Positions 46,919-59,600 of a stretch of 64,000 nt of DNA are shown in pieces. A model generated the notes under the pieces. That model saw nothing but the letters and a program-made list of their open reading frames with translations, was not told the DNA's origin and made no database searches. Source of the stretch: Gonapodya sp. JEL0774 (lineage: Eukaryota > Monoblepharomycota > Monoblepharidomycetes > Monoblepharidales > Gonapodyaceae); NCBI GenBank assembly GCA_027604505.1, contig JADIIX010000014.1, positions 129,563 to 193,562 on the forward strand, written 5' to 3'. The translations under genes were made by a program, and so were the position numbers. Numbering within the stretch: position 1 is the first letter of the stretch; each line of letters opens with the position of its first letter.

Positions 46919-49782
46919 CTACACGTTGCCCGCTGTCTTGACAAGATACTTAACCTGTGGAAATGAAATGGTTTGGGTTGAGACAACATCTGCGAACAAA
47001 TCCCGGTCACGTCACCAATCGCAACAAGGCTCACCAGATCAATCTTCGTCACCACATGGACAATGCTTCCCTTTTTACCGCCCTCAGTTACGACGGCGCT
47101 CGAGTGGTGCTCAAAGAACTCGCCCAGTGAGTCGAGTGAGGAATCAGGGGTGAACTCCACAAACTTTCCAGGCCGTGTGTCAAACTTGAAGGAGCAGGCC
47201 GAAACAGGGTCGGAGAGGGACGAAAGGTGACGAGAGACTCGGGAGAGGACATTGCCTTGCGTTAAGTGGATCAATGGAACGGGGCACACGAAATGTCAAC
47301 TCCTCTCTGTAGGGCCTACGACCCCTCTCCGCACTCACCCAGAGTCACCATCCCTACCATCCTCCCTCCAGCGGCCACAACAGGCACCTGATCGAACCCT
47401 CCACTCTCCAAAATCTCCACGGCTTCCTTGAGAGTTGCCTTTTCGGACACGGTCACCGCCTGAGGGAGGCGGAGGTCCCGGATCGTGGCGGTTCCATAGC
47501 GAGGTGCAGACGTAGCGGTAGCGGCGACAGGGGCGACGGGGGCGGGAGCAGGCTTGGAGACGGCCGCTGGGGAGGGTTTGGGGTTGGGTGCATCGAGGAA
47601 CTTGTTTGCAATGAGCCAGTCATCGCTGGTATTGCAAAGAAGAACAAAAGGAACAACAAAATTGAGAACGATTTCGAGAAGCGTGCTCTTCTGTGTCACT
47701 TACGCACCTGAGGAACTTGGTCATATAATTCCGGACCTGCAAGGACGCAAATATTCAGACCAGTTGAACCCCGCCCTCTGCCGCATTCCTCCGTCAACAT
47801 AAACTCACCGAATCCGGCAACAACACAACCACGACCTTGTCTTCACTCAATCCCTGCGCTGCTTTCATCGCGGCCACCATGGCAGTTCCGCAACTCCCCC
47901 CACACAACAACCCTTCCTCCCTAATAAGCCTGCGCGCCATCACGAAACTCTCTTTATCGTCCGTCTTGATCCATTTGTCCACGACAGTGCGGTCCAAAAC
48001 GTTGGGCACAAAGTCGTACCCAATACCTTCGATTTGGTAAGAGTGAATGCCAGAGGCATTGAGGGAGTCGGGGAGAGCGAGGATGGAGCCGTTGGGGTCG
48101 GCGGCGACAATCTAGAAACGTTTCAGAGCGCAGTCAGACAAGGGTCTGTAGTCGAGGTGCTCTGTGCCACATCCCACCAGTGACCAACCATCGGAAACAC
48201 TGACGTGGTACCTCCATCCTTTCATCCAATTCCACATCAAAATGACCGTTTCCGAGTCACTCAATTATCTTTTTACTCCGCGCTCCACCTTTCGCTGTCT
48301 TCACCTTTCACCTTCACTCCGCCACTCTCGCAGCGGCACCTCCGAGGCTTCTTTCCCGTCCAACCGAGCCCCTACCAGGCTTTCGCGTGGCCATTATCGC
48401 TCCCTTCGACACATAAACATCGACCTCAAGCCGAGCCCCAGCCTCGACTCACCTGAATGCCCGGAATCACCTCCTTCAGCCTCTTTCCAGTTCCCGCGAC
48501 GGTACCTCCTGTTCCAGCGCCCGCAACAAACATGTCGACTTTGCCCCCCGTTGCCTCGAGGATTTCTTCGGCGGTCTTATGCGAGAGAGTCGGGAGGCGG
48601 GAGACGGCATGCAAGTGGATAGAGATAACGGTACGGAGGATAGTAGAGGAGAGAAACGATGGGGAAGGATACTCACGGTGAGGTAGTGAGCCATGGGGTT
48701 GTGTGGGTTGTTGTATTGGTCAGGAATCCACGAGTTTGGAATCTCTTGGTTGAGGCGTTTGGCAACACCTGGTCGACGGGAAGGGGTGGGGGGCAAAGGA
48801 AGAGGAGAAGTGATGTGTAAGACCTTCATTGAATGACTCGGAAACAGAGACTGAAGGCTGTGAAATCCGAATTTTGGAAATCCTCGATCTGACTGTGGGG
48901 ACAACTATGCTTCCGAAACCTAAGGATCAGTCCTGTCTGGTGCTCTTCCGGACGTGACGTCCTGATCAATTCAGCAAACTCGGCATAGTTTCAATTATTT
49001 CAATAATATGGCAATCATTCTGGCATGGTATGGCCCGGGGTGTGAGTTTCCCTCTGGGCGTCTGGCACCGTTGAACGTCTCCGTCGATGCCGGGCAGTGG
49101 CCCATCCATAACCACTGTCAACGCACCAATGTGAGATTCAGGTGAGTCCCATGCCGCCTCTGTCGGAGTTCGGATGATCTCTGCGCCGAGAGCCTTGAGC
49201 ACGTCGACCTTCTCCTTTGACATCTTCTCCGGGAGTGTGATGATTGTCCTGTAGCCCCTGACGGCACCAGTAAGTGCCAATCCGATGCCAGTGTTTCCAG
49301 ATGTAGGTTCAATGATCGTGGTCACGCCTGGTTTGATTCGGCCGTCTTTCTCTGCCTCGAGAATCATGCGACGACCGATACGGTCCTTCACGGATCCACC
49401 GGCGTTGAAGAACTCGCATTTGGCCACTAGTTGAGCGCGAGAGACCAAAGAAGGAGATGTATTTGAAAAGGAGACGAGTACCGGATGTGTGAGGAGTGTG
49501 CTTAGGAAACAACCTTGGAAGGCAAGGCCATCAACCCACGGACGGTGCACTTGATTCCCAGCGACTGCGGAATACGGTTGAGACGCACGAGAGGCGTGTT
49601 GCCTGTCCAAGATAATCAGAGGTCAGCCGGGGGTCACAGCGCCATATTCTCGGGTCCTCGTGAATGGAAGACCTCCGTTCTGGCAGCCGCGCATCAACCG
49701 CTGACATGGCGGCATCTGCTCGTCCAAACGCACCGATTGCATCGAGAACGCTGTCAAGAACGTGCGGTGCTTCTGGGGGCAT
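46919..49782 (-). CDS. CYS4: cystathionine beta-synthase
   Basis: Ten exons in phase: 49782-49734, 49602-49540, 49426-49127, 48768-48677, 48575-48453, 48111-47809, 47736-47708, 47625-47339, 47255-47035 and 46954-46919 (500 aa, the usual size). The fold-II PLP core shows [12 protein letters not shown], the PLP lysine in [61 protein letters not shown] and LLCGGSCGT. The C-terminal Bateman part has two CBS domains ([40 protein letters not shown]), which distinguishes it from cysteine synthase. The heme-binding N-extension of the mammalian enzyme is absent, as in yeast. The enzyme condenses serine and homocysteine in transsulfuration. A 29-nt exon (47736-47708) joins core and linker. The gene is convergent with the PAK kinase (158 bp apart). 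Confidence 0.93.
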
Positions 49783-50012
49783 CGCGGCGATTGATTCAAA
49801 TTAAAAGCTTTTTGTGGGGAAAGTTAGTTTGGGGAGTTTTCTCATTTGCAGTTTCTTCCGTCATCATTTCGGCTCAGCAACAGCCAATTACTGTGTGAGC
49901 CTCAAGCAACAGATGTGTGTTAAAGCACGTGCTTTGAACATTTACCAATATGAATAGAAAGTAGGTTCATCTAGTTTCAGCCACTCGCTGGTCCCCCTGG
50001 TACAATAATGCG
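49783..50012. promoter_or_regulatory. divergent intergenic region CYS4 / IRG-like GTPase
   Basis: 230 bp separate the CYS4 start codon (minus) from the proposed start of the GTPase gene (plus), so both promoters should be here. No specific element was identified. Confidence 0.35.
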
Positions 50013-51101
50013 ATGGACTTCGTAGGGAATTGTTCAGTAATCGCTTCCGGTATCGATGGTTTCGCTTCTCTGCTCCAACAGTGAGTTAACTGCTCATGTG
50101 GATTGTGCTCCGCGTATGCTCAAGTTAACTACAACATTCTTCGCGCCGTCCCATTCGCTACTTTGCCCATTCAAAAGAAACGACTTGACTCCAAGATCAC
50201 AGTCTGTTTAGATCATCTTTCAATGTGTCTATTCCTTCATTTTTATTCGACTCGGTTCATCCCACTATTGCTCTCCTCCTCCCCACACAACCACACACGC
50301 CTGCGTTCCTGTCCGACACTATTACCAGTGACACAAACGTTTCACGGTCAAAGTTGCTCGAAAGGGCTAAATGGGAGTCGGGCATCGACGCTACGTACTA
50401 CAATGTTGCTGTGTGTGGGGACTCCTTGAAGGGTAAGAGGGCAGTGGTCGACGTGTGAGTCCGTTCCCTCTCCACCGGGCTTGGGTTGCCATTCTGCGCC
50501 ATCGGTGATCTGCAAGTTTCCTCAACGGCAACACCTTCATCTCTTTTACGTGCCAAGTCTCCGTGACTTCGTCACTGTTCCCTGCGACCATTCAGCTTCT
50601 GCCCCCCCAATCACCCCTCAGTCTCCTGGCACTCCCAAACTTACGTGCGTAGAATATCATTCGTGCAGGCGACCCTCACTCAACCTGAACCTTTTTAAAC
50701 TACATTCGCTGCTCTTTCCTTTTGCTTGTCTCTCGCTCTCGGTTCTCCTAACAGCATGTACGAGATCGAGCACTCCCCGACCCGTCTGTACGTTCTACCC
50801 CCCGCGGGAACTCTGGAGCATCCTTTGGCGACTTTTTTTGACGATACAATGCTCTACATTTTCGATGTTGTTGTGCTCGTAACGAACGAAAAGTGAGTGA
50901 CAATAGTACCACCGGACGTTGGTGTTCGCGTTGTGGTGAACCCGCTGAAAGCAGGACAATCACATCTTCAACTCGATGGAGATCGAGCTCTCAAGGAGGC
51001 TGCATCGATACGAGATTCCCGTGGTCTTTGTAGCGTGCAAAGATGAAGATCTTCTCCTCGACAAGATCGCTAGCCCTGCCCTTCCGACCAACAAGCTTTG
51101 A
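50013..51101 (+). CDS. diverged IRG/IIGP-like GTPase (possibly degenerate)
   Basis: Five exons by my model: 50013-50080, 50203-50454, 50558-50644, 50755-50878 and 50955-51101 (225 aa). The N-terminal half ends in YYNVAVCGDSLKGKRAVVDVL, a P-loop-like segment (residues 95-102) in which the usual GKS/GMS serine is Arg. After a variable loop come LTMYEIEHSP and LYVLPPAGTLEHP, where IRG proteins have the G3 DLPGxG motif; here it is LPPAG. Then come IFDVVVL and RYEIPVVFVACKDED, resembling the IRG strand and the G4 TKxD region (ACKDE here). The exon 4 to 5 join needs a poor GTAACG donor. The better GTGAGT donor 14 bases further on, after VTNE, is out of phase. Frames at 51080-51130 and 51222-51348 could encode a C-terminal extension. 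Nucleotide motifs are eroded, so a pseudogene or non-hydrolysing paralogue is possible. Confidence 0.42.
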
Positions 51102-51705
51102 TGAGACACAATCTCCCCACTTCCACGTGAGTAGAACGTAAGCCCTCGCTGAACTCTCAACCATACTCGTTTGAACTTTGCTTCTCTCACTGGATTCTCT
51201 CGTCGGTGATTGCAGTTCTCAAAACCAGGAGACACACCAGCTCTGTTGCACGACGGACCAAGATAGCTTCGTCATCAAAGTGGCTTCACTTGCCCTTGTA
51301 CGGCGAGGAGTTCTCCTGGCGAGTGATATGATCAAAATTTACAAGTAACCTTATGATTTATGCTTTTACATCCGATCTACCCCAATCCCCAAACGGGGCT
51401 GCAAGAGAAAGATCGCCAGTTCTTTCTCAGGTCCATTTACAAAAAATTACAAAAGTTTTCTTTTCCAATATATTCATTCGTTCTGCGTGATTGTCTCGTT
51501 ATGATCACGTGACGCCAACGGGCCGATCAACCTGCAGGTTCACAAGCGCAAATCGCCACTCGCCAATCGCCAGTCGCCCACGACAACTAACTCCACGATG
51601 TTTTCGCCGCTCCTTCTTCCCACTCTTTCAAAGTGAGCTCCAGCGTGCAAAAGCAGGAAATCATTCAAAGTAAGCGCTGATGACCCGATCCACCACAGAT
51701 CCACC
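51102..51705. other. intergenic stretch with possible 3' exon of the GTPase gene
   Basis: A GTGAGT donor near 51126 and a TTGCAG acceptor at about 51221 would link a frame ending at about 51348 (ending in MIKIYK). This joins only if the reading frame shifts near 51090. The rest, up to the amine-oxidase start, shows nothing I can call. Confidence 0.3.
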
Positions 51706-53961
51706 ATGCCAACCAGGGCTCCAGCCGCTAAACGCTCGTCCAAGCCCCGCGTCCCGTCGGTATCCTCTGAACTGAAGTCAGATGTCCGCATCGTGGTCAT
51801 CGGGTCTGGGGTGGGTGCTCATGCGAATGACTCGTGCCATTGTACGATTGTCCTGTGTATTTTCCCCCAACCAAATCACTTCTCTTTCTCGCGTAAAAAT
51901 AAAATTCTCTCGTATCTTTTGTTGACTGTGAATGAAGATGTCCGGAATTGCAGCCGCGAGCGCTTTGAAGCACCAGGGGTTCCGGAACGTCCTCGTTCTT
52001 GAGGGCAGAGACCGTATCGGAGGCCGGTCGTTCACCAGTGATGAGGGCTTTGAAGGCTTGGTAAGTGATTGCTGTGTCGGGGGAGAGTACACGGTCGCGA
52101 ATATTGTTCGTCTCACACCCTCCTGTCGCGGATTGCCACGGTTCCTTCAGGGCATCGACATGGGTGCCATGTGGATACATGGCATATACAACAATCCATT
52201 GTATGAAGGTTAGCTTCACGTTTCTCTTCACTGGCAAGGTGAATCCTGCACACTTTTCTTATGCTCACTGGATTCCAAACATATACGTTTCTTCTACCTC
52301 CACCATCTTTCCACCTCTCCAACAGATTTCAAGGACATTTTGATTTTATCGCAACCCACTGAATCTGGACCACCGGCGGTGTTTCACCCTTATGACCGAA
52401 AGCCCTTCACAGCCAAGGAGAGCAGGTATGTTGTCCCCGTCTCGTATTCAGAACGACTCGGCCCTCACGCTCGGACTGCTTTGACGGACACTGCGACCAA
52501 AAAAAAGTCAACTCCTGCGGCGAGTATGGATGAACTACGAGGAAGCAAGGGCTTTCGCCATGAAGAGGTACGCTGCGGAGCCCACTGTTGCTCCACTCAC
52601 CTATCGAAACTGGGTCGACGCTCGGCTTGCAGACGGCACACTTACGGCGGGATTGAACCCAGAGCAAGCCGAAACTGTAGAAAAACTCGTGCAGGAAATC
52701 TCGGGTTTCGAGGCAGCAGAACTGGACGATCTATCGATTGTGCAGTTTGCGGTGGAACGCTTATACGACGGACCGCAGCCCATGTTGCTCTCTGGGTACA
52801 AATCCTTGCTTCAGACCATGCTCTGGAAGTCTGGATTACTCGTTGGAAGAGATGTTAGGCTCAACTATGTCGTCAAAAACATTGCGCTGGTTTCACACTC
52901 AAAGTGCCAGAGAAATTCCGTGGATGATGCCACCACCCTCTACGATAATCATGCGAGTGCATTGGAGGCTTCGAAATCGGTGAAGATCACTGTTGATGCA
53001 CCTTCTGGGGAAGAAACGATCTTCGCGGATTTTGTGGTTTGCACGTTGCCACTGGGAGTATTGAAGCATGACCACACGAAAATCTTCACCGAGCCGCCGC
53101 TTCCCCCGTCGAAGGCGAAAGCTATTGCTGAAGTGGGTTTCGGCCTACTGGATAAAGTCGTCATGCGCTTTTCTGAACCGTGGTGGGAACGCATGGATTG
53201 GGGAACTGCCTCCAATCTGATTTCGTTTGCGAAGTTGTCCGAGATCGGACTTCCTGGACAAGGCTCCATTCTCTTCAGCTTTTTGAATTACTACCGAGTC
53301 CTCAAAACTAATCTGACCGACGCTCAAGCGATATCGAATGATCCACCGGCAATCTTGATCGCATTCACGAACTGTAACAGCGCGAAGACGTTAGAGAAAC
53401 TTTCCGAGGAGGACATCACGCGCATTGTTGTCTCAGAGCTCCGAAGGATGGCTGATGCCAGTAATATAGCTCCCCATGAGGTTCCGGAGCCTCTCCACTC
53501 ACACGTGACCAAGTGGTCAAGTGACAAGTTTGCTCGGGGTTCGTATGTATGTGCTACCCAAGATTTACTTTCTCCTTCCCAAATTTGCATATGCGTTTCT
53601 CACAAACGATTTCGATCAGTCGTATGTTTCGCCCAAAAGCGGAGGCCTTCGAAACACAGAGCTGGCGTTTGCGAATCTTATTGAACCCCTTGTTGATGAC
53701 TCTGGCGTTTCCAGGGTTTTCTTCGCAGGTGCGAGAAACAATTTTATATCCTTCGTTTTGAACGGAGTTTAACCCCCGTCCCTTGTAGGAGAACATGCCA
53801 GCGTACGACACTTCTCGTACCAGCACGGTGCCTATGTTTCCGGTCTCGATGCTGCAGATTCAATCGTGAATACGCTGGGACGAATAGACGCACGTCAGGA
53901 GAGGAAGCAAACGGTCGGCTTTCTGGGGAACTTGTTTTCCTGTTTTCATTCTCAACAGTGA
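51706..53961 (+). CDS. FAD-dependent amine oxidase (polyamine-oxidase-like)
   Basis: Seven exons in phase: 51706-51810, 51938-52060, 52151-52208, 52326-52425, 52508-53546, 53620-53728 and 53789-53961 (568 aa). The dinucleotide-binding fold begins at IVVIGSGMSGIAAASALK, with VLVLEGRDRIGGRSFT, then DMGAMWIHGIYNNPLY. The middle has ADFVVCTLPLGVLKHD and GFGLLDKVVMRF. The C-terminal FAD block is RGSYSYVSP, VFFAGEHAS and GAYVSGLDAADSIV. These are the hallmarks of the flavin amine oxidase family that includes FMS1-type polyamine oxidases and LSD1. Without SWIRM or tower domains it is more like a polyamine oxidase. No mitochondrial or secretory signal is evident, and no C-terminal peroxisomal SKL is present. 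A short exon 3 (58 nt) and the A-rich acceptor before exon 5 are the weaker joins. Confidence 0.88.
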
Positions 53962-54355
53962 TATGTGTTTCCCCCCCCACCCGTGGAGTTGTCGTTCTTG
54001 ATGGTGGTTTTTGGTGCGGCAGAAGACCCCTTCGCAGTCGGTTTTGGTGGGCCTTTGAGACGACCTCAAAATGATCTTTGCGAGAGCGTTGTACGAGAGC
54101 ACGCATAGCTTATTTTGGTGGACTGAAAACCTGTTATTCATCTCGTTATTCCTGATGAACATTAAACTCTCATCTTCATCGTGTTTGTATGGGAAAGAGG
54201 AATTCTCTTCAAAGAGAATCTAGACGGCTCCCTAACAGATTTATGAAGATACAGATAGATTCTAGTGTTCTACCCAGAAAATCCCCCGCCTGCAGTGTAG
54301 TGTGGGTCACGGCAGCACGGCAGCACGGCTTGCCCCACCTCTCGCAATCGATTTT
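53962..54355. other. intergenic stretch, no gene seen
   Basis: About 390 bases between the amine oxidase stop and the PPG1 start, same direction. It must contain the PPG1 promoter. Nothing specific was seen. Confidence 0.4.
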
Positions 54356-56388
54356 ATGACGGAACCTTCGTCGACCGACCCCGACCAATGGCTGGAACGC
54401 ATCCGAAAGTGCCAGGCCCTCTCGGAGCACGAGATGAAGATGCTTTGCGAGACGGTCAAGGAGCTGCTCATCGAGGAGAGCAACGTTCAACCTGTCCAGA
54501 GTCCCGTCACCGTGTGCGGAGACATTCACGGACAGTTTTGGGACGTGCGTTCGTGGCAGTGTGATTTGTATGATCTGATTGGAAGGAGTGATGGGCTGAA
54601 TTCGCGGTTTCCTGATCCTCGGTCCAACAATCCTGTGATCCCACAATGAATCCAACAGCTCATGGAACTCTTCAGGGTCGCTGGAGAAATACCAACAACA
54701 CGGTACATATTCATGGTGAGTTTTGATTTGGGACCAGTTCTTTGGGGTGTGAACGGAAGCTGTCAAAGGCCTTCCTTCAGCAAGTTGGACTGTGAATCGT
54801 GGAGGTTGCTCGTTCTATGTCCACAATGGGATGACATTGTGAAAGCTTCCGCTTAATGAACGCTGGTGGTCCTCTCAGGCTCAGTTGCAACTACTCTTGG
54901 CAAGAGTTGGATGCGACACAAGTGGAAGGCTCCCTCTCGTGTCCATGCCTGACTATTGGCCACAAAAGTAGTTTCACATAGTGCACGATGTCTTTTCTGG
55001 ACGGGCATATCAATGTGATGGGCACACCGGGCCGGAGACAAGGAGGTTGAAGAACCGACCTCCACATTCCAACGCACATCTTACAGGACAACAGGAGCTT
55101 CACTTACACGAGGAACGACGAAGCAATGAATTATTTTGTCAGCAGTACTCGTAATATCATTGGATCAGGATGCTATACAGCACAGTCTGACTTTGGCCTT
55201 CTCTGATCACGGCTAGGGCGACTTCGTAGACCGAGGATACTATAGCCTCGAGACATTTACGCTGCTTATGGTATTGAAAGCTCGGTGAGTGATTGCGTGT
55301 TCACCCTGTGCGGTTCTGCTGGAGCTGATGGCCAATGTTCACTCAACATTGTTCTCGCTCAAGATATCCCGATAAGATAACATTACTGCGAGGGAATCAC
55401 GAAAGCAGACAGATTACTCAGGTGTACGGATTCTATGGTGAGCATTCGGATTTAATGAACGAGTCCTCGGTGGACAATCGACGCCTTCTTCGATATCTTT
55501 TCCGGAATTGCAATCACGACCACGGCTTCCTGTGGATCACGTTCTAATTTCAACAATTTCAAAGATGAGTGCCTGCAAAAGTATGGAAATGCGAATGTGT
55601 GGAAATACTGCTGCGCCGTTTTCGACTATCTCACGCTGGCCGCGGTAAGCTGAACTCGTCCAAACTGACTCTTTGGACGCTGGCGACACTTAATTTTCTT
55701 ATCTCCTCTTCGCTTCCATCACCAATCTCTTTCCTCGATCGAACGAAGATTGTCGACGGTCGTGTTCTCTGTGTCCACGGAGGTCTGTCACCAGATGTTC
55801 GAACACTAGACCAGGTTCGAACGGTGCAGCGGTGTCAAGAAATACCGCACGAGGGGGCATTTTGTGGTAAGTCTTTGAGAGTGCCGGGCGCTCAGTGAAC
55901 ACGCAATGAGGTTATATATCACGTCCTCCCTCGTTCCCTGTATTTGTCGCTCAGATCTTATGTGGTCTGACCCTGAGGATATCGACACGTGGGCAGTCAG
56001 TCCACGAGGGGCTGGGTGGTTATTTGGCAGCAAAGTGACAGCGGAGGTAGATGTTGTGCTTGAGTGCCACTTCATTTTTTCCATGTTGACCTCGTGCCGG
56101 TTCACCCCGCTCATATTTGGGGATCAGTTCAACCACGTTAACTCTTTGACTTTGATTGCTCGGGCACACCAGCTGGTTCAAGAGGGTTACAAGTTCATGT
56201 TCCCAACGGAGAATCTGGTCACCGTTTGGAGTGCACCCAATTATTGCTACCGGTGTGGTAACGTGGCAGCAGTAATGAAGATTGACGAGGCACTGAACGT
56301 GGATGAGAAGTGTTTTACTATATTTCAGGCAGTGGACAGTGGGGAGAGGCCCAATGCAAGAGCTGGGACGAACGGTTATTTTCTGTGA
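54356..56388 (+). CDS. PPG1: PP2A-like serine/threonine phosphatase PPG1
   Basis: Eight exons in phase: 54356-54544, 54659-54715, 55217-55284, 55364-55437, 55565-55644, 55749-55866, 55955-56046 and 56128-56388 (312 aa, the expected size). The metal-binding motifs are all present: [38 protein letters not shown] and the [11 protein letters not shown] region; the substrate loop is [27 protein letters not shown] at the start and [18 protein letters not shown] fit the PPG1 branch better than PP4 or PP6. The C-terminus TNGYFL keeps the YFL ending that is carboxymethylated in PP2A-type enzymes. The second intron is 501 nt, several times longer than its neighbours. RMI1 starts 228 bp downstream. Confidence 0.92.
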
Positions 56389-56616
56389 ACGTAGACGCCG
56401 TGCGGTGTAGATGTACCTTTGATACCCCTGGCATTTGTTGTCACCACTAATGTGAATGCATATCTCCTCGTATTGTGAATCTCTTGGTGTGGCAGAAAAG
56501 AGTGTATTCACGAAGCTGGGTTCGTCTTTGCCTTGTGCTGGCAAGAGTGCCCGAATTCCACAAAATCAATTGATTCGAGGCCATCCTCGGGCGAATTTTC
56601 TCCTGCTTTTGGTTTA

Positions 56617-59600
56617 ATGGACCCTGGAATCGCTGCATGCCAGCGTGTTCTTGATGGTCTCGGGGCCCGCATCGTTCCTGAGTGGCTTCCCGAATGCGTG
56701 GCCTTTCTTCGTGAAGAGGTGCAAGCGGACAACGCAGCTCTTCCGCAGCTCGTCAAGGATCAGCTTTTAAGTGGCGATCTCGCTGAGTATGGTGAGCCGA
56801 CCTTGCCGGCGGAGGTGGACCTGGAGAGGGCTCCGTCATTCCCGACATCGGGCAACCCCGCCGAGAAAGTTTTGCTTCAGGTCGTTGAAGTGACGGAAAT
56901 CGGACATTCGCTCAACTCGATGCTGAGGCTGGTTGAAGATGAAATCGAGCGGCGACGTTTTGGCGGACTACCCAAAATTGACATTGTTGCGGATGAGCAA
57001 GAGGACGGTGGTGATGGTGGCGACGAATTGGACGTCGGAAGGCTCCGCCAATCTCAACGATCTGGAAACAATCAGCAGATGGGTGGGCGCGCCAACCCCA
57101 ATTTCAATCCAAACGAAAACCTGCCGGCTGTGCCTACCTTGTTCAACCCTCGGGAACCTGTCACTTTTCCCCGTGGGACTCTCCGCCTCACACTAACGGA
57201 CGGTCACAGAACTGTAACAGCACTGGAACTGGAGCGTGTCCCCGCTCTCAACTGCTGGACACCGAAAGGTTGCAAGGTCAGTGATTAAACGGACGATGTA
57301 CTTGAACACCAGTGCAACTGCAACTGCACAACGTAGTCTGTCTGGTACGTTGAGAGGATGGAAACGATTGCTTTTGCCCTTTGAGGGTGGCTAGAGGGGT
57401 GAAGGAGAATGGAATGTGACATATATGCCAATGGCAATGGAGTCATTACAATTCCTACAATGATCCTGTGTGCCACACAGCAACTGCGTGATGCTTCTTG
57501 AGTTCAGTTTCCAGGGTAATTGAATGCTTGCACACATAGGAACCGTGGAACAACACCACACTTCCACCGTTCTGTTCTGTTCTGATTCCGTGACCCACGA
57601 CACAATTTTTTCACTCTTTCCCACACATTTCTCCCCCTCCCGCGTGCCACTCCAGATCGCCCTCACACGGACCTCTGTCCACCACTCCGTCCTCCTCCTC
57701 ACCCCGCGTTCCGTGCAGATACTCGGTAATGCTGCCCAGCCGGTAGTCCCAGGCACGGAAGACGAAGTGGCAATGGAGTTCTTGAAGCGGATGAGCCAGG
57801 AGCTGAGAGAAAAGATGGGTGTCGGGGTGTGAGTATAATCATTAGAGTTAAATAGTTGGGATGGAATGGGGCAATACTGTGGGGGATAGGGAACACCATC
57901 ACGGATATGTGGACGTGACTACGGAGCGGCAGAAGAACAATGCCTGCGAAAATTTGGACGTCAAACAGTACCAGGAGGAATGGATTTGTGGATGAATGGA
58001 TTTGTGGATGTCGCGGGTTGCACAAGTCACCCTTTTGTATCTCATGACTCTCCTCTACCCTTCCACCCCAGCCCGCAACTCGCCCCCTTTAACCCTTCCT
58101 TGAGCGCTGCCAACCCTCCGAATCCACCTTCACAGCCACCATTCCCTCCTCCTGCCTCCGCCGATCCTCTCCAACCACAGCACGGTGTCCGGCGCACACA
58201 ACGGTCCCCTCTCGCACAGACCGCCGATCTGCGCTCGCTCAACGGGGCACCTACACGCCCTACCGACAGCACAAACGTCCGTCCTTTGACCACCTCTTAC
58301 CATCTACCATCCCGAGGACCCTCCTCTTCACTCGACGACCCGGACCTTGCGCTTGACGATTCCCTCGATTTCGACCCTGACGAGGTCGTGGCAGCCGTTG
58401 CCGCTGGTAGACCGTTTGGAGGTACCTCACTTACATATACTTCTGAGTCTACCGCCGTCCCGCGACCGTCAGCTCGGTCAGATCAGCACGCGACACCCGC
58501 GGGTAGATGGGGCCACATGTCCTCCGGCCGAACTGCTGTGAACCCATCTGTCGCCTCGCCTGCCACCGCCGCCGCACATTCTGCAGCGCGTCCCCCTGTT
58601 GCGGGTCACAGTGGAGCGGGGGGCATCCGAGGTGCGGGTTCTGCAGTGGAAGACCCGTACTATGACTTTGACGATTTCGATGTGGACTTGGACCTCCTTC
58701 CCGACCTGGACTCTCCCCCCGGACGCATAGCTGCACCGCCGGAACGTGTTGCGCCATCCACAACCATCAGCGACTCGGTTCCTGTCCCGCCAACCCGGTC
58801 CACTCGCTTTGCCCCGCCAACCTCACTCCCCTCCACTTTCGAAGCCGTCCCACCACTGGCCCCGGCTCCTCCTCCCCGGATACCGCTGGTTCCCCCAGAG
58901 TCGGATGACGACCTGGACCTTGCCCAGCCGTGGTTGCGCGCCGAGGAACGGAACATGATCCTTCGTGCAGGTTCTTCACCCAAAGCCGAGAGGGTCCTTG
59001 GCGTTAGGAGCGGCGCTGGTGCAGGGTCGACGGTGATGACGACACGTGGGGCAGCAGCGAATGGAGCACAGCCCATTGCGGGTGTGAGTGCGGAGAGTAC
59101 TGCAGCTGTGCCTCTACCAGGAGAGGAATGGGAGAAGTGGGAATGGGAGGGGGAGGGGGAGAACGCGTCGGGGTGGGACTTTGGATGGAATTATGGACTT
59201 GATGAGGCCGTGCATGCCGATGTGGGTGGTATGGGTGGAGCGCAAGGGGATGCTGGAGAAGTCGGGCGGAAAGCGCGGAATCAGAGTCGTGATGCAGGCG
59301 CTGAGGGTATGCAGCAGGAGATGGAGGATGGATATCGAGATGGGACTGAGGACTATATGGACGTTGGATATCGAGATAGTGAAGGAGAGCCGTTGGACGA
59401 AATGAATGCTGAGTGGGAACCCGCGGACGACGGTTGGTGGGATGCAGCAGAGAATGTTGTAGAAAGCACAGAAAGCGAAGAAGGTCATGGAGATGCCAAA
59501 CCCACGGAAATGGACTTGCCGGGTGAGAAGTCGAGCCGCATGTCACCGACCAGAAGACGCTCGACGTCAAAGTCCGGGCATCATCCGTCAAGAGAACCAA

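Noticed and set aside
57830-57832. TGA as the end of RMI1
   Set aside because: It overlaps a consensus GTGAGT donor, and splicing to 58072 is in phase with a 2-kb open frame. I kept the short form as an alternative only.
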